Notes: generated by a model not told the origin, from the sequence alone. A DNA stretch of 64,000 bases from Vibrio ishigakensis (GCF_024347675.1 NZ_AP024881.1:1240001-1304000); one strand, 5' to 3'; positions 46,328 to 56,032 are shown, counted from the stretch's first letter. Numbers and translations are program-made.

Positions 46328-46939
46328 ATGAACTCAAATCAGGATAAACAGAGTAAGGTAGTCGAATACCTTAGAGAGTTGGATGGGATATCGACTCATT
46401 CTATGTTTGGCGGTATCGGGTATTTCCAAGGCGATGCCATGTTTCTATTGGTTTATGATGGCAAGACTTATTTAAGAGGTGGCGGGGAGTTATCTGAACA
46501 ATTTAGGCAGTACCAGTGTCAGCAGTTTGCATTTCAAAAGCGTATTGGTTGTGCGCGTGTGGAATATTTCGAGATAGACGATCTATTTGACGCCCAGAGT
46601 GATGACTTTGAGGTGCTATTAAAGCGCTCACTGGCATTTGCACATCAAGACAAAGATTGCAGGGGACAATGTCGCCGCTTAAGGGATCTCCCAAACCTGC
46701 AACTAAGCATAGAGAGAATGTTGGTCCGAGTTGGGGTTTGCGATATTGAAACACTGAATAACCTTGGCGCTGCCTGTGTTTTCGTCCGGCTCAAGCAGAT
46801 ATATGGTCAAGATCTGAGTCTTAACTTGCTATGGAAGCTCGAAGGTGCGCTTAGACAAATCCACTATACCCTGCTCGATCATAGGGTAAAGAACCAACTG
46901 GTCAGTCAGATAAACCGTAATCAACTCGATAGCTACTGA
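46328..46939 (+). CDS. TfoX/Sxy family protein, probably TfoY
   Basis: A 203-residue protein with a strong ribosome site (GGAGAGGAGGGATAGG before ATG 46328). The N-terminal domain has HSMFGGIGYFQGDAMFLLVYDGKTYLRGGGE, and the C-terminal domain has LRDLPNLQLSIERMLVRVGVCDIETLNNLGAACVFVRLKQ. TfoX controls competence and type VI secretion with chitin signals, and TfoY controls motility and type VI secretion. YLRGGGE recalls TfoY to me, but I could not align, so the choice is tentative. In V. cholerae tfoY carries a c-di-GMP riboswitch; none is visible here. Confidence 0.8.
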   Translation: MNSNQDKQSKVVEYLRELDGISTHSMFGGIGYFQGDAMFLLVYDGKTYLRGGGELSEQFRQYQCQQFAFQKRIGCARVEYFEIDDLFDAQSDDFEVLLKRSLAFAHQDKDCRGQCRRLRDLPNLQLSIERMLVRVGVCDIETLNNLGAACVFVRLKQIYGQDLSLNLLWKLEGALRQIHYTLLDHRVKNQLVSQINRNQLDSY

Positions 46940-46941
46940 CG

Positions 46942-46974
46942 AAAAACGCCTGCATATTTGCAGGCGTTTTTTAT
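46942..46974. terminator. Bidirectional terminator between tfoX/Y gene and purC
   Basis: AAAAACGCCTGCA pairs with TGCAGGCGTTTTT around TATT, flanked by A- and T-runs. Confidence 0.93.
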
Positions 46975-46986
46975 AAAGAGTCGGGA

Positions 46987-48090
46987 TTAATCGATCAGGC
47001 CGTATTGCTCGCCTAGTACCTTAATGATCTCTTTTTTAGGGTCATCACTAAGTACGATAGGCTTGCCGGTGATCTTCTCAGCAATACCTGTATAGGTACG
47101 AGACAGATCCATCATTGCAGAAAGAGGCAGTTCGTTTTCGCGAGCAAGTGCTTCACGCTCGTCCATACGCTCTTTGTTTAGAAGGATGTCAGCATCAGGG
47201 AAATGGTTAAGCAAGAACTGGCGGAATCCTTCTTTAGAGTTTTCTACGATTTTACCTTGCTTGTAGCTTGACTCATCCCAGATACGAGATGAATCAGGTG
47301 TTCCCACTTCATCCATATAGATAAGCTTTTCGTTACCCGCAGCGTCTGTCACGTAGCCAAACTCAAACTTGGTATCGACAAAGATCTGATTAACCTCAGA
47401 TAGAGCGTTGTCGATAACACTGAAGCCTTGCTTTAGAAGCACTTCATACTTATCGACATCCTCAACAGCAGAGAAATTGAATGCTGAGAAATTGTTTACC
47501 AAGTCTTTACGAGTGATATTTACATCGTCGGCTTCTGGTACATTTGGAATACCACGCAATATACCCTTAGTGGACGGGGTGATTAGTAGCTCGTCCAAAA
47601 GACCGTCTTTGACCAGACCTTCGGGTAGGTCGATACCACAGAACTCACGTTCGCCTTTTTCGTAGGCGCGCCACATGGAGCCTGTAATGTATTTACGGCA
47701 GATGGCTTCAACCATAACAGGTTTTGCTTTTTGAACGAACCATACGAGTGGGTGAGGGATGTCTAGGATATGACTGTCTGCTAAGCCGTTGTCTTTGAAT
47801 AGCTTAAACCAGTGGTTAGAGATAGCGTTTAAAGCTGCCCCTTTACCTGGAACGCCTTTAAGGCCATTTTCACCATGCCAGATGCAGTCGAACGCTGAGA
47901 TACGATCACTGATCACCATGATAGCCAGCGGCGCATCTTCTGCTACATCGTAGCCTTTTTCCTTGATTAGGCGACGGCTATCTTCTTCCGTCAGCCAATA
48001 TACCGAACGTACCTTACCACTGTGTACTGGCTTATCAGTACGGATAGGTAGATCATCATTAACGTCTAATACTTGAGTCGCAACAGTCAT
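46987..48090 (-). CDS. purC: Phosphoribosylaminoimidazole-succinocarboxamide synthase
   Basis: Start at 48090 ([15 protein letters not shown]), 367 residues; the frame further upstream runs through the promoter. This is the long PurC type of Vibrio. Marks are [53 protein letters not shown] and [10 protein letters not shown] with the metal-binding Asp and Glu. It joins CAIR and aspartate with ATP. A PurR box lies upstream, so it belongs to the purine regulon. Confidence 0.96.
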   Translation of the reverse strand: MTVATQVLDVNDDLPIRTDKPVHSGKVRSVYWLTEEDSRRLIKEKGYDVAEDAPLAIMVISDRISAFDCIWHGENGLKGVPGKGAALNAISNHWFKLFKDNGLADSHILDIPHPLVWFVQKAKPVMVEAICRKYITGSMWRAYEKGEREFCGIDLPEGLVKDGLLDELLITPSTKGILRGIPNVPEADDVNITRKDLVNNFSAFNFSAVEDVDKYEVLLKQGFSVIDNALSEVNQIFVDTKFEFGYVTDAAGNEKLIYMDEVGTPDSSRIWDESSYKQGKIVENSKEGFRQFLLNHFPDADILLNKERMDEREALARENELPLSAMMDLSRTYTGIAEKITGKPIVLSDDPKKEIIKVLGEQYGLID

Positions 48091-48160
48091 ATTTTGAATC
48101 CAGTGCAGGAAAATCTGATGCGAATCATACACAGGAAATAATGACGGATCCATTATTAAA

Positions 48161-48172
48161 GCAAACGTTTGC
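48161..48172. promoter_or_regulatory. PurR operator upstream of purC
   Basis: GCAAACGTTTGC (48161-48172) is the palindromic core of the PurR box, with the GC of the following GCGCAAATC extending it on one side. It lies 71 bases upstream of the purC start, where binding of the PurR-purine complex would cover the promoter. Confidence 0.85.
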
Positions 48173-48211
48173 GCAAATCCTCTCCTATCACAAACCTTTA
48201 CTTGATTTTGA

Positions 48212-48586
48212 TCAGTGGAGTAGTGCTTTTGTAGCGCCAGTAAAGATAAGGCAACAGTTACTGCGCTCAGCTAGAGAAAGGAGTTGAGCCTTTGCATTGG
48301 CATCAAAATTGTCGCTGGCAACCACGGCACTGGCATTGCCATTAGTAAGGGCACGAATTACCACTTCCATTTCATTGTGTTGATTAGATGGTTTTAGTTG
48401 TACCACCTTTTCACACTCCACATGATGCTTAACAAAATAGTCTCTCTCTGGCAGTTCAGTTTGGGCGGTAAATAGAACCCACTTAGGTGCTGCAGATGCC
48501 TTAGCGAGAAGGCTGAAAGAACTGTCACTCATAAGGTGATGAGCAAGATTAGTAGGGGTTGAATCATATGTGGTGTTGAAATGCAT
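48212..48586 (-). CDS. sulA: SulA-like SOS cell division inhibitor
   Basis: Start at 48586 (MHFNTTYDS), with GGAG in front; upstream codons would sit in the LexA box. The 124-residue protein matches SulA in its core: [52 protein letters not shown], and a C-terminal CCLIF. It is shorter at both ends than E. coli SulA (169). SulA blocks FtsZ polymerisation during SOS; the LexA box upstream supports this. Binding to FtsZ is not shown by sequence. Confidence 0.82.
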   Translation of the reverse strand: MHFNTTYDSTPTNLAHHLMSDSSFSLLAKASAAPKWVLFTAQTELPERDYFVKHHVECEKVVQLKPSNQHNEMEVVIRALTNGNASAVVASDNFDANAKAQLLSLAERSNCCLIFTGATKALLH

Positions 48587-48603
48587 TACTGTATCTCCGT
48601 ACA

Positions 48604-48623
48604 TACTGTATGAATAAACAGTA
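48604..48623. promoter_or_regulatory. LexA (SOS) box of sulA
   Basis: TACTGTATGAATAAACAGTA holds the perfect CTGT-N8-ACAG LexA pattern with an AT-rich centre and the flanking TA pairs of the E. coli consensus. It lies 18 bases upstream of the sulA start, so repressor would block the promoter. Confidence 0.93.
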
Positions 48624-48670
48624 ATGCCTGTATGGATAAAGATCAAGCATTAAATATCGATTTTTTAAAC

Positions 48671-48694
48671 AAAAAACCCAGCCTTAGGGCTGGG
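48671..48694 (-). terminator. Terminator of the small CxxC protein gene
   Basis: On the reverse strand CCCAGCCCT pairs with AGGCTGGG (short loop), followed by TTTTTTGTTT. It follows the gene at 48721 and ends just before the sulA promoter. Confidence 0.85.
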
Positions 48695-48720
48695 TCATGT
48701 TTGTGGGTTTGCTTGAAACC

Positions 48721-48912
48721 TTAGCGAACGCTGTCTCGGACGGACTTATTTTGATTAGCTATTAGCTCTTCTTGATTGTAGCGATTTACGTCTATGAGAG
48801 CCGTTTGCTTGCAGGTGTCACAGGTGTAGTTTGTGTATCCGTCTAGATAGGTGAGAGGCTCTACAAATGCGACTTTTTTACACCAGTCGCACGCAGCGAA
48901 TTTTTTTTGCAT
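48721..48912 (-). CDS. Small zinc-ribbon-like protein, unknown function
   Basis: Start at 48912 (MQKKFAACDW), after GGAG, giving 63 residues; the in-frame codon at 48945 lies in front of that site. Two CxxC pairs, CDWC (8, 11) and CDTC (31, 34), are spaced as in a zinc ribbon. The C-terminal part is polar and charged. I do not recognise the family. It has a terminator of its own; it may bind nucleic acid or a protein, which is inference from the fold only. Confidence 0.65.
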   Translation of the reverse strand: MQKKFAACDWCKKVAFVEPLTYLDGYTNYTCDTCKQTALIDVNRYNQEELIANQNKSVRDSVR

Positions 48913-49062
48913 GAAATCTTTACTCCGGCACTTAACAAATCTCAATTCAAGTAACGACTTCCTGTCGTCGCTATGAGATTAGAAAGGGTAAATTACATTC
49001 ATGCAAAGCTAATGTTAATGTTTTGTGTAAGGGTTCGTGACCAAGGCACGTCGGTATGGCGT

Positions 49063-49746
49063 CTATTTGAGCAACTTGCGTTGGCTAGCGCCCTCAACCG
49101 GTCGACTCACTGATAAAGTACGGCCTTTTTTAAGTCCCACTTCATAGTCTTCAGTGATGTTTTTCATCGCTTCTTTAAGTTGTTTTTTGAAGGTCTCACG
49201 GTCGATGTTCTTGAACTCTTTATCTATGTAGTTCTTTATCTTGTTTTCGGAGTTGTCATCCGGCGCAATAGTTGGAAGCTTCTCCAGAGCACCTTCTATC
49301 CAACCAGAAAGGAAGGAGTTTACACGACGGGTCACCTCAGTTGAGGCAGTACCGGTTCCAGCAAAACTGTTACGGAAACGACCTGTGTGTTCATTCATCT
49401 CACGATAGACAACATCGAAGGCAAAGGCAGCAAAGATTGCACGATCAGCCTCACCGATAAACTCGGCGCGCTTAAGTCCTTTGTGATTAAGTAGCACAGC
49501 CTCTACTCCGAACTTGGTGTTAATGCCACGGATAATACGTAGAAGGTTATGACCAACATTACTCGGCAGTAGATGAGAGGATTGAGTCTTACCCATCTTG
49601 ATAAACTCAATGTCATCCTTCTCTAGTCCGTATTTCAGCATCAAAGAATGCGCCATTTTAATGGCATTTGCGGCTTCATTGACGTTTGCTGAATTACCTA
49701 GTTCTAGACATTTCGCTATCTTTTTCAGGGCTTTATGTTTATTCAT
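49063..49746 (-). CDS. DUF2786 domain protein
   Basis: A 227-residue protein; I prefer ATG 49746 (MNKHKALKKIAKCLE) over the in-frame GTG at 49758. The N-terminal DUF2786 segment (about 5-45) reads LKKIAKCLELGNSANVNEAANAIKMAHSLMLKYGL, common in phage-related and hypothetical proteins. The C-terminal part is lysine-rich. Function is unknown. It is monocistronic. Confidence 0.75.
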   Translation of the reverse strand: MNKHKALKKIAKCLELGNSANVNEAANAIKMAHSLMLKYGLEKDDIEFIKMGKTQSSHLLPSNVGHNLLRIIRGINTKFGVEAVLLNHKGLKRAEFIGEADRAIFAAFAFDVVYREMNEHTGRFRNSFAGTGTASTEVTRRVNSFLSGWIEGALEKLPTIAPDDNSENKIKNYIDKEFKNIDRETFKKQLKEAMKNITEDYEVGLKKGRTLSVSRPVEGASQRKLLK

Positions 49747-49933
49747 AGACTCTAACACTGCTCGAAAGGGGCACCTATTTTAGCGGTTTTCCTTGTCCGC
49801 ATAAAGGACATTTTGTGATCTATGTATCAGGTGGTTTTGTAAGCGCTTGAAATCATGTAAAGTGTTGCGCAACGACTAAATATTCATTTCGAACATCGCT
49901 TAGATTCCAGTGAAGTTTTTGGCAGGAAGCATT

Positions 49934-52900
49934 ATGTTACCAAGATTGGATCTTACTCCCTCTTTAAATGAAACCGTAAAAAGTTACCTTGAAGCCCTCG
50001 TTGAGCGTGGCTTTAGTGGTGATATTGAAACCAGTTATGCAAGCCGACTGGCTGTTGCAACTGACAACAGCGTCTATCAACAACTGCCGCAAGGTGTTGT
50101 CCACCCTAAAAGCTCGGAAGATGTTGAACTGCTGACTGCTCTTTGCAACGAAGAAGCTTTTCATAGCGTTCGTTTCTCTCCGCGAGGGGGCGGTACCGGT
50201 ACTAACGGTCAGTCGCTCACTGAACACGTGGTGGTGGATTTCTCACGCCACATGAATCAACTGCTGGAGCTCAATGTTGAAGAGGGCTGGGTAAGGGTTC
50301 AAACGGGTATGGTGAAAGACCAATTGAACGACCTTGTACGAGCCCATGGGTTCTTCTTTTCTCCGGATCTATCCACCAGTAACCGCGCTACTATTGGCGG
50401 TATGATCAATACCGATGCCTCTGGGCAGGGCTCACTGCGCTACGGTAAAACCTCCGATCACGTTCTAGCGCTCAAAGCGGTGTTGGCTGATGGCTCTGTT
50501 CTTGACACAAGTAATCAGCACTCGAACCCTGAGGGCAGCTTTGCAGACAAGGCAGTGAAAACCACCTTCGAAATATGTAGCGAGTATCGACCTCAGATAG
50601 AAGATAAATTTCCGGACCTAAACCGTTTCCTCACCGGCTACGACCTTAAAAACGCTCTTGATGGCGAGCGCTTTGCTTCACATCGAGTTTTGTGTGGCTC
50701 CGAAGGCTCGCTAGGCTTTATCACCGAGGCGAAACTTAACCTTACTCCTATCCCTAAGAAGCGAGTATTAGTAAACGTCAAATACGACAGCTTCGATTCC
50801 GCACTGCGAAGCGCACCCATGATGGTTGAGGCGAACGCGCTTTCTGTTGAGACCATTGACTCTATCGTTCTAAATTTAGCCAAACAGGATATTGTCTGGC
50901 ACACGGTCAGTGGGTTGATTACTGAAGTACCTGGGCAAGAGCTTTTGGGTATCAATGTGGTTGAATATGCTGGCGCTGATGAACAAGAGATTGAAGCCCA
51001 GATTAAAGAGTTGACCGCTAAGCTCGATCAGATGATTGCAGATAAGCAGGGCGGGGTGATTGGTTATCAAGTATGTAGTGACCTTGCTAGCATAGGCAAA
51101 ATCTATGCGATGCGTAAGAAAGCGGTGGGTCTTCTTGGCGCAACCAAAGGGGCGGCTAAGCCTGTAGCCTTTGCTGAAGATACCTGCGTGCCACCTGAGA
51201 ACCTAGCAGACTTTATTGTTGAGTTCCGAGAACTGCTCGACAGCCATAAACTGCATTATGGAATGTTTGGACATGTGGACGCGGGCGTACTGCATGTAAG
51301 ACCAGCACTTGACCTATGTGACCCAGAGCAAGAAGCCTTGATGCACCAACTCTCAGATCAAGTTGTAGCTTTGGTGGCAAAATATGGTGGGTTGATGTGG
51401 GGTGAGCATGGTAAAGGTTTCCGCTCTGAGTACGGCCCTGAATTCTTTGGCGATGAGTTGTTTACTCAGCTAAGACGGGTTAAAGGGGCGTTTGATCCTC
51501 TCAATAAAATGAACCCAGGCAAGATCTGTACGCCGCTTACTTCTGAAGACGAGTTGGTGAAAGTTGCTGGGGTCAAGCGTGCGCATTTCGACCGTCAGAT
51601 CCCCGTTACCGTGCGCGATAGTTTCAGCGGCGCAATGGAGTGTAATGGTAACGGCCTATGCTTTAACTACGATACCTCATCACCTATGTGTCCGTCGATG
51701 AAGGTACTTGCTGACCGCAGGCACTCTCCTAAAGGTCGCGCAGGTATTGTTCGTGAATGGCTGCGACAACTTTCAGAGCAGGGTTTAGATGTTCTCGATT
51801 TAGAGAGTAAGACTCTAGAAAGCAACGGCTCGCTAAAGGGCATGTTGGATAGGGTTCGTAATCGTCTCAACCAAAGACACGAATATGACTTTTCTCATGA
51901 AGTGTATGAGGCTATGCAAGGCTGTCTCGCGTGTAAGGCGTGTGCCACGCAGTGTCCTATTAAGGTTGATGTGCCGGACTTTAGAGCGCGCTTCCTAAAT
52001 CTGTATCACTCTCGTTACCAAAGACCGCTGAAAGATTATTTTGTGGCAAATATCGAGAGCTTGCTTCCGGTCATGGCGACATCTCCCAAATTGGTCAATG
52101 GTGTATTGAATGCTAAATGGGTTCAATCTTTGGTGGCAAACTCGATCGGCTATCTAGACGCGCCATTGATGTCTTCGCCGACATTGAAATCACGCTTAAA
52201 GGCTCAGCAATTAGTCCCGTTTGATATGCAGAAATTGTCTGCTCTGAGTGAAGAGCAGAAACAGCAGCACTTGATCATAGTGCAAGACCCATTTACCAGT
52301 TATTACGATGCCAGTGTTGTGGATGATTTTGTATCTCTGGCGGTGAAACTGGGCTTTAAGCCGGTGATACTGCCATTTAAACCAAATGGTAAAGCGCAAC
52401 ACATCAAGGGTTTCTTGAAGAAGTTTAATGCGACCGCGAGCTCTACCGGGGAATTCTTACAACAGGTATCTAGCCTAAGCATACCTATGGTAGGGGTAGA
52501 CCCAGCATTGGTGCTTTGCTATCGCGATGAGTATCGTCATCTAGACAAAGGTTTTGATTTTGATGTGCTGACCGTGCATGAGTGGCTACTGCCAAGGCTC
52601 GAGCGGTGTGGACCTATCAATTCAACAAAAGACAATACGCCTTGGTATCTGCTTGCGCACTGTACGGAAAAGACCATGCTGCCGAACGCTGAGAAGGAGT
52701 GGGGCGCTATCTTCGCTCATTTTGGTGGCAGCTTGCAGACGGTACCAGTAGGTTGCTGCGGCATGGCAGGCACCTTCGGTCACGAAGCGGACAAGTACCA
52801 ATGGTCTAAAGATGTGTATGCCTTAAGTTGGAAGCCAAGACTTCAAGACCTTCCAAAAGAGCGTTGCCTAGTGACAGGCTATTCATGTCGAAGTCAGGTG

Positions 52901-52960
52901 AAGCGATTTGAGGGCGAGGCAGTGAAGCATCCGCTGCAGGCGCTGTTAGCCATCATCTAA
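49934..52960 (+). CDS. ydiJ: D-2-hydroxyglutarate dehydrogenase-type FAD/iron-sulfur oxidoreductase (YdiJ)
   Basis: A 1008-residue protein starting at ATG 49934 after GGCAGGAAGCATT; the GTG at 49910 precedes that site. Residues 1-600 form a FAD-linked oxidase (FAD-binding RGGGTGTNGQSL and a C-terminal cap with GMFGHVDAGVLHVRP and WGEHGKGFRSEYGP). A ferredoxin-like part has CLACKACATQCPIKVDVPDFR, and the C-terminal CCG-type domain has VPVGCCGMAGTFGHE. YdiJ oxidises D-2-hydroxyglutarate, made as a by-product of SerA, and passes electrons to quinone. It is monocistronic. Confidence 0.9.
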   Translation: MLPRLDLTPSLNETVKSYLEALVERGFSGDIETSYASRLAVATDNSVYQQLPQGVVHPKSSEDVELLTALCNEEAFHSVRFSPRGGGTGTNGQSLTEHVVVDFSRHMNQLLELNVEEGWVRVQTGMVKDQLNDLVRAHGFFFSPDLSTSNRATIGGMINTDASGQGSLRYGKTSDHVLALKAVLADGSVLDTSNQHSNPEGSFADKAVKTTFEICSEYRPQIEDKFPDLNRFLTGYDLKNALDGERFASHRVLCGSEGSLGFITEAKLNLTPIPKKRVLVNVKYDSFDSALRSAPMMVEANALSVETIDSIVLNLAKQDIVWHTVSGLITEVPGQELLGINVVEYAGADEQEIEAQIKELTAKLDQMIADKQGGVIGYQVCSDLASIGKIYAMRKKAVGLLGATKGAAKPVAFAEDTCVPPENLADFIVEFRELLDSHKLHYGMFGHVDAGVLHVRPALDLCDPEQEALMHQLSDQVVALVAKYGGLMWGEHGKGFRSEYGPEFFGDELFTQLRRVKGAFDPLNKMNPGKICTPLTSEDELVKVAGVKRAHFDRQIPVTVRDSFSGAMECNGNGLCFNYDTSSPMCPSMKVLADRRHSPKGRAGIVREWLRQLSEQGLDVLDLESKTLESNGSLKGMLDRVRNRLNQRHEYDFSHEVYEAMQGCLACKACATQCPIKVDVPDFRARFLNLYHSRYQRPLKDYFVANIESLLPVMATSPKLVNGVLNAKWVQSLVANSIGYLDAPLMSSPTLKSRLKAQQLVPFDMQKLSALSEEQKQQHLIIVQDPFTSYYDASVVDDFVSLAVKLGFKPVILPFKPNGKAQHIKGFLKKFNATASSTGEFLQQVSSLSIPMVGVDPALVLCYRDEYRHLDKGFDFDVLTVHEWLLPRLERCGPINSTKDNTPWYLLAHCTEKTMLPNAEKEWGAIFAHFGGSLQTVPVGCCGMAGTFGHEADKYQWSKDVYALSWKPRLQDLPKERCLVTGYSCRSQVKRFEGEAVKHPLQALLAII

Positions 52961-52966
52961 AACGAC

Positions 52967-52996
52967 AAAGGGTTGGCAATGGCCAACCCTTTTTCT
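52967..52996. terminator. Bidirectional terminator between ydiJ and DUF3581 gene
   Basis: AAAGGGTTGGC pairs with GCCAACCCTTT around a short AATG loop, followed by TTC. Confidence 0.9.
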
Positions 52997-53009
52997 ATTT
53001 GGTGCTAAT

Positions 53010-53723
53010 TTATTGCTTGGCTAGGAAGCTGGTTTTAGCGTTGTTGAACTTCTCAACATATGCACCCATCGCCTCACCATCCCAAGGGATAAGACCGCTG
53101 GCGATCATACGCTTGCTACCTGTACCTACGATCTCACCGTTAGCCTTGAACTCGAAGTTTAGGGTAACCACGCCGCGGCGACCTTTTACATCGAAGGTTG
53201 CGCTTGAAAGATCAACGTTAAGGTTTGATACATCGTACTTGGTGAACTCAAGCTTCATGCTCTCATAGATGATAAGAGGGCGCTTCGTATTGAACATCAT
53301 CTGCTCTTGTTCCATCAAAGGAACCATGATGTGCGGGAAGTTCATACCAGAGAATTTCACATAACCACGAATTACTTCTTCGATAAGCTCGGCATTTTGA
53401 CAGTTTTCACCCTCGCTATGCATACCAAGGTAAACCTTGTCGTTCGCATCCACTACCGCTTTGTTTTCTTCGCTTTCATGATTGATATGAAGCTCAGTAC
53501 CTTCGGTAACCATGCCAGAAAACGTAAACTCCATTGAGCGAGAGATGCCTTCTTGTTGAAGCATTACCGCAAACAGAAGATCCCCAGGTACGCAGAAGCG
53601 AGAGTTGTCTTCGTCGTGGATAGGGTTGAAGTCGCCAGCGATGCCTTTTGCAAAGTTACTTGCTTGTGCTCGCGTGAAGTGGAACTGATTGTTTTCTTGA
53701 ACAAAATAGGGAGTTAGAAACAT
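53010..53723 (-). CDS. DUF3581 family protein
   Basis: A 237-residue protein matching the DUF3581 family by memory: YFVQENNQFHFTRAQASNFAKGIAGDFNPIHDEDNSRFCVPGDLLFAVML at the N-terminus. The His-Asp pattern GDFNPIHDED resembles the hot-dog hydratase (MaoC-like) active loop FNPIH, so an acyl-binding role is possible, but none has been shown. It has no signal peptide. It is divergent from thrS. Confidence 0.78.
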   Translation of the reverse strand: MFLTPYFVQENNQFHFTRAQASNFAKGIAGDFNPIHDEDNSRFCVPGDLLFAVMLQQEGISRSMEFTFSGMVTEGTELHINHESEENKAVVDANDKVYLGMHSEGENCQNAELIEEVIRGYVKFSGMNFPHIMVPLMEQEQMMFNTKRPLIIYESMKLEFTKYDVSNLNVDLSSATFDVKGRRGVVTLNFEFKANGEIVGTGSKRMIASGLIPWDGEAMGAYVEKFNNAKTSFLAKQ

Positions 53724-53968
53724 AACCGCTTATTAAATTTATGTGTGACTAGCCAAAATTTTAAGGGAGTATATCAAACGCATAAATTTCAATGGTCTAT
53801 CCAGTAACAATTGCTAGCAATTAAGATGTAATATTGGATGGTTACAGTAGGGAGGCGTTCGCTTTTTGCTCGATAAACCAGCTTGAAATACAAGCGTATT
53901 CGAGTGAATCTGTGATTGTTATTTTAAGGGATTTAGTTAAAATAACCCGCTTACTGTTCGAGGAGTCC

Positions 53969-53990
53969 AGTCACATCGGTAATTGTGATT
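53969..53990 (+). promoter_or_regulatory. Possible upstream ThrRS-binding hairpin (domain 4-like)
   Basis: AGTCACA pairs with TGTGATT (with a G-T pair) around TCGGTAAT, an 8-base loop that contains GGT, the anticodon of the main tRNA-Thr. In the E. coli thrS operator a second arm binds the other subunit of the ThrRS dimer, so this could be its equivalent. The loop is one base longer than an anticodon loop, so the assignment is tentative. Confidence 0.4.
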
Positions 53991-54059
53991 GCCTTGAATA
54001 GAAATCATCTCGGCTTCGCTTTTCTAAGGCATTGAAAGGCGAGGGTATATTTTAAACAT

Positions 54060-54080
54060 GTGTTACTGCGTGTGTAACAC
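54060..54080 (+). promoter_or_regulatory. thrS translational operator: anticodon-mimic hairpin (domain 2)
   Basis: GTGTTAC (54060-54066) and GTAACAC (54074-54080) form a perfect 7-bp stem around a 7-base loop TGCGTGT. Loop positions 3-5 are CGT, a threonine anticodon. It lies 20 to 40 bases before the thrS start, where the E. coli operator arm binds ThrRS and blocks ribosome loading. This supports ThrRS feedback on its own translation. Confidence 0.8.
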
Positions 54081-54099
54081 CACTGGAATAGGACAGACA

Positions 54100-56028
54100 A
54101 TGCCTGTAATTACTCTTCCTGACGGCAGTCAGCGTCAATTTGACAACCCAGTTTCAACTCTAGAAGTCGCTCAATCAATTGGTCCAGGTCTTGCTAAAGC
54201 AACCATCGCAGGTCGTGTAAACGGCGAACGCTTTGATGCTTGCGATCTTATCGAGCAAGATGCTTCTCTTGAGATCATCACAAATAAAGACGAAGTAGAC
54301 GGTCTAGAGATCGTTCGTCACTCGTGCGCACACCTACTAGGTCACGCTATCAAGCAACTTTATCCTGAAGCTAAGATGGCTATCGGTCCAACGATCGACA
54401 ATGGCTTCTACTACGATATCGACCTTGAGCAGTCTCTAACGCAAGAAGATCTTGAAAAGATTGAAAAGCGCATGAAAGAGCTGGCGAAAACCAAGTATCA
54501 AGTAATCAAGAAAAAGGTTAGCTGGCAGGAAGCGCGAGACACTTTCGAAGCTCGCGGTGAAACCTACAAGATGGAAATCTTGGATGAGAACGTATCAAAA
54601 GATGATCGTCCGGGCCTTTACCATCACGAAGAATATGTAGACATGTGCCGTGGTCCTCACGTACCTCACATGGGCTTCTGCCAACACTTCACTATCCTGA
54701 ATGTAGCAGGCGCATACTGGCGTGGTAACAGTGACAACAAGATGCTTCAGCGCATCTACGGTACTGCATTCCACGACAAGAAAGCTCTTAAAGCACACCT
54801 TACTCGCTTAGAAGAAGCGGCTAAGCGTGACCACCGTAAGATTGGTAAGCAGTTGGATCTATTCCACATGCAGCAAGAAGCACCGGGTATGGTGTTCTGG
54901 CACAACGACGGTTGGACTATCTATAAGACACTAGAAGGCTTCATCCGTGAGCAGCTAGTTAAGTTCGACTACGAAGAAGTACGTGCTCCGCTTATCCTTG
55001 ACGTGAGCATGTGGGAAAAATCAGGTCACTGGGATAAGTACGGCGACATGATCTTCTCTACTGAGTCTGAGAAGCGCACTTACGCTGTTAAGCCAATGAA
55101 CTGCCCAGGTCACCTACAGATCTTTAACCAAGGTTTGAAATCGTACCGTGACCTGCCATACCGTATGGCTGAGTTTGGTCTTGTTCACCGTAACGAGCCA
55201 TCAGGTTCTCTACACGGTCTAATGCGTGTACGTTCATTTACTCAAGATGATGCGCACGTGTTCTGTACTGAAGAGCAGATCCTGCAAGAAGTATCTTCGT
55301 GCATCGAAATGGTGTTCGATACTTACAGCACATTCGGCTTTGAAAACGTTGATATCAAACTATCGACTCGTCCAGAGCAACGTGTAGGTTCAGATGAAAT
55401 CTGGGACAAAGCAGAAAAAGCTCTAGAAGACGCGCTTAAAGCGAACAATCTAGACTTCGAGCTTCAGCCAGGTGAGGGTGCATTCTACGGTCCTAAGATC
55501 GAGTTCACTCTTTATGACTGTCTAGACCGTGCATGGCAGTGTGGTACTATCCAGCTAGACTTCTCTATGCCGGGTCGTCTTGGTGCTTCTTACGTTGGTG
55601 AAGACAACGAGCGTCATACTCCAGTAATGATTCACCGTGCGATTCTAGGTTCTCTAGAGCGCTTCATCGGTATTCTGATGGAAGACTACGCTGGCTTCTT
55701 CCCAACTTGGTTGGCTCCAACACAAGCTGTGATCATGAACATTACTGATAAACAATCGGAATATGTTCAAGAAGTTGTGCAAAAACTGCAAAAAAGTGGA
55801 ATTAGAGCCAAAGCGGACTTGAGAAATGAGAAGATTGGCTTTAAAATCCGCGAACATACTTTAAAACGTGTACCGTACATGTTGGTAGTTGGTGACCAAG
55901 AAATGGAAGCTGGCGAAATCGCAGTACGTACTCGTAAGGGTAAAGACCTTGGTAAATTCAAAGTGGATGATTTTATTTCGTACATCCAAGCCGAGGTTTC
56001 AAGCCGTAAGCTCAATCTAGAGGAATAA
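54100..56028 (+). CDS. thrS: Threonyl-tRNA synthetase
   Basis: A 642-residue class II synthetase. Start at ATG 54100 ([14 protein letters not shown]) after AGGACAGACA; the frame upstream runs through the operator hairpin. TGS domain 1-60, editing domain with [16 protein letters not shown] and the zinc/catalytic residues in [23 protein letters not shown] and [23 protein letters not shown], and an anticodon domain after about 530 ([14 protein letters not shown]). It is followed 4 bases after its stop by infC. Confidence 0.98.
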   Translation: MPVITLPDGSQRQFDNPVSTLEVAQSIGPGLAKATIAGRVNGERFDACDLIEQDASLEIITNKDEVDGLEIVRHSCAHLLGHAIKQLYPEAKMAIGPTIDNGFYYDIDLEQSLTQEDLEKIEKRMKELAKTKYQVIKKKVSWQEARDTFEARGETYKMEILDENVSKDDRPGLYHHEEYVDMCRGPHVPHMGFCQHFTILNVAGAYWRGNSDNKMLQRIYGTAFHDKKALKAHLTRLEEAAKRDHRKIGKQLDLFHMQQEAPGMVFWHNDGWTIYKTLEGFIREQLVKFDYEEVRAPLILDVSMWEKSGHWDKYGDMIFSTESEKRTYAVKPMNCPGHLQIFNQGLKSYRDLPYRMAEFGLVHRNEPSGSLHGLMRVRSFTQDDAHVFCTEEQILQEVSSCIEMVFDTYSTFGFENVDIKLSTRPEQRVGSDEIWDKAEKALEDALKANNLDFELQPGEGAFYGPKIEFTLYDCLDRAWQCGTIQLDFSMPGRLGASYVGEDNERHTPVMIHRAILGSLERFIGILMEDYAGFFPTWLAPTQAVIMNITDKQSEYVQEVVQKLQKSGIRAKADLRNEKIGFKIREHTLKRVPYMLVVGDQEMEAGEIAVRTRKGKDLGKFKVDDFISYIQAEVSSRKLNLEE

Positions 56029-56032
56029 GATT

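Larger units (their letters stand above)
53724..54099 (+). promoter_or_regulatory. thrS promoter and leader region
   Basis: 376 bases between DUF3581 and thrS. It contains the two hairpins described separately (53969-53990 and 54060-54080), the second close to the ribosome site. TATTTTAAGG near 53930-53936 is AT-rich, but no promoter can be set firmly. Confidence 0.5.
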
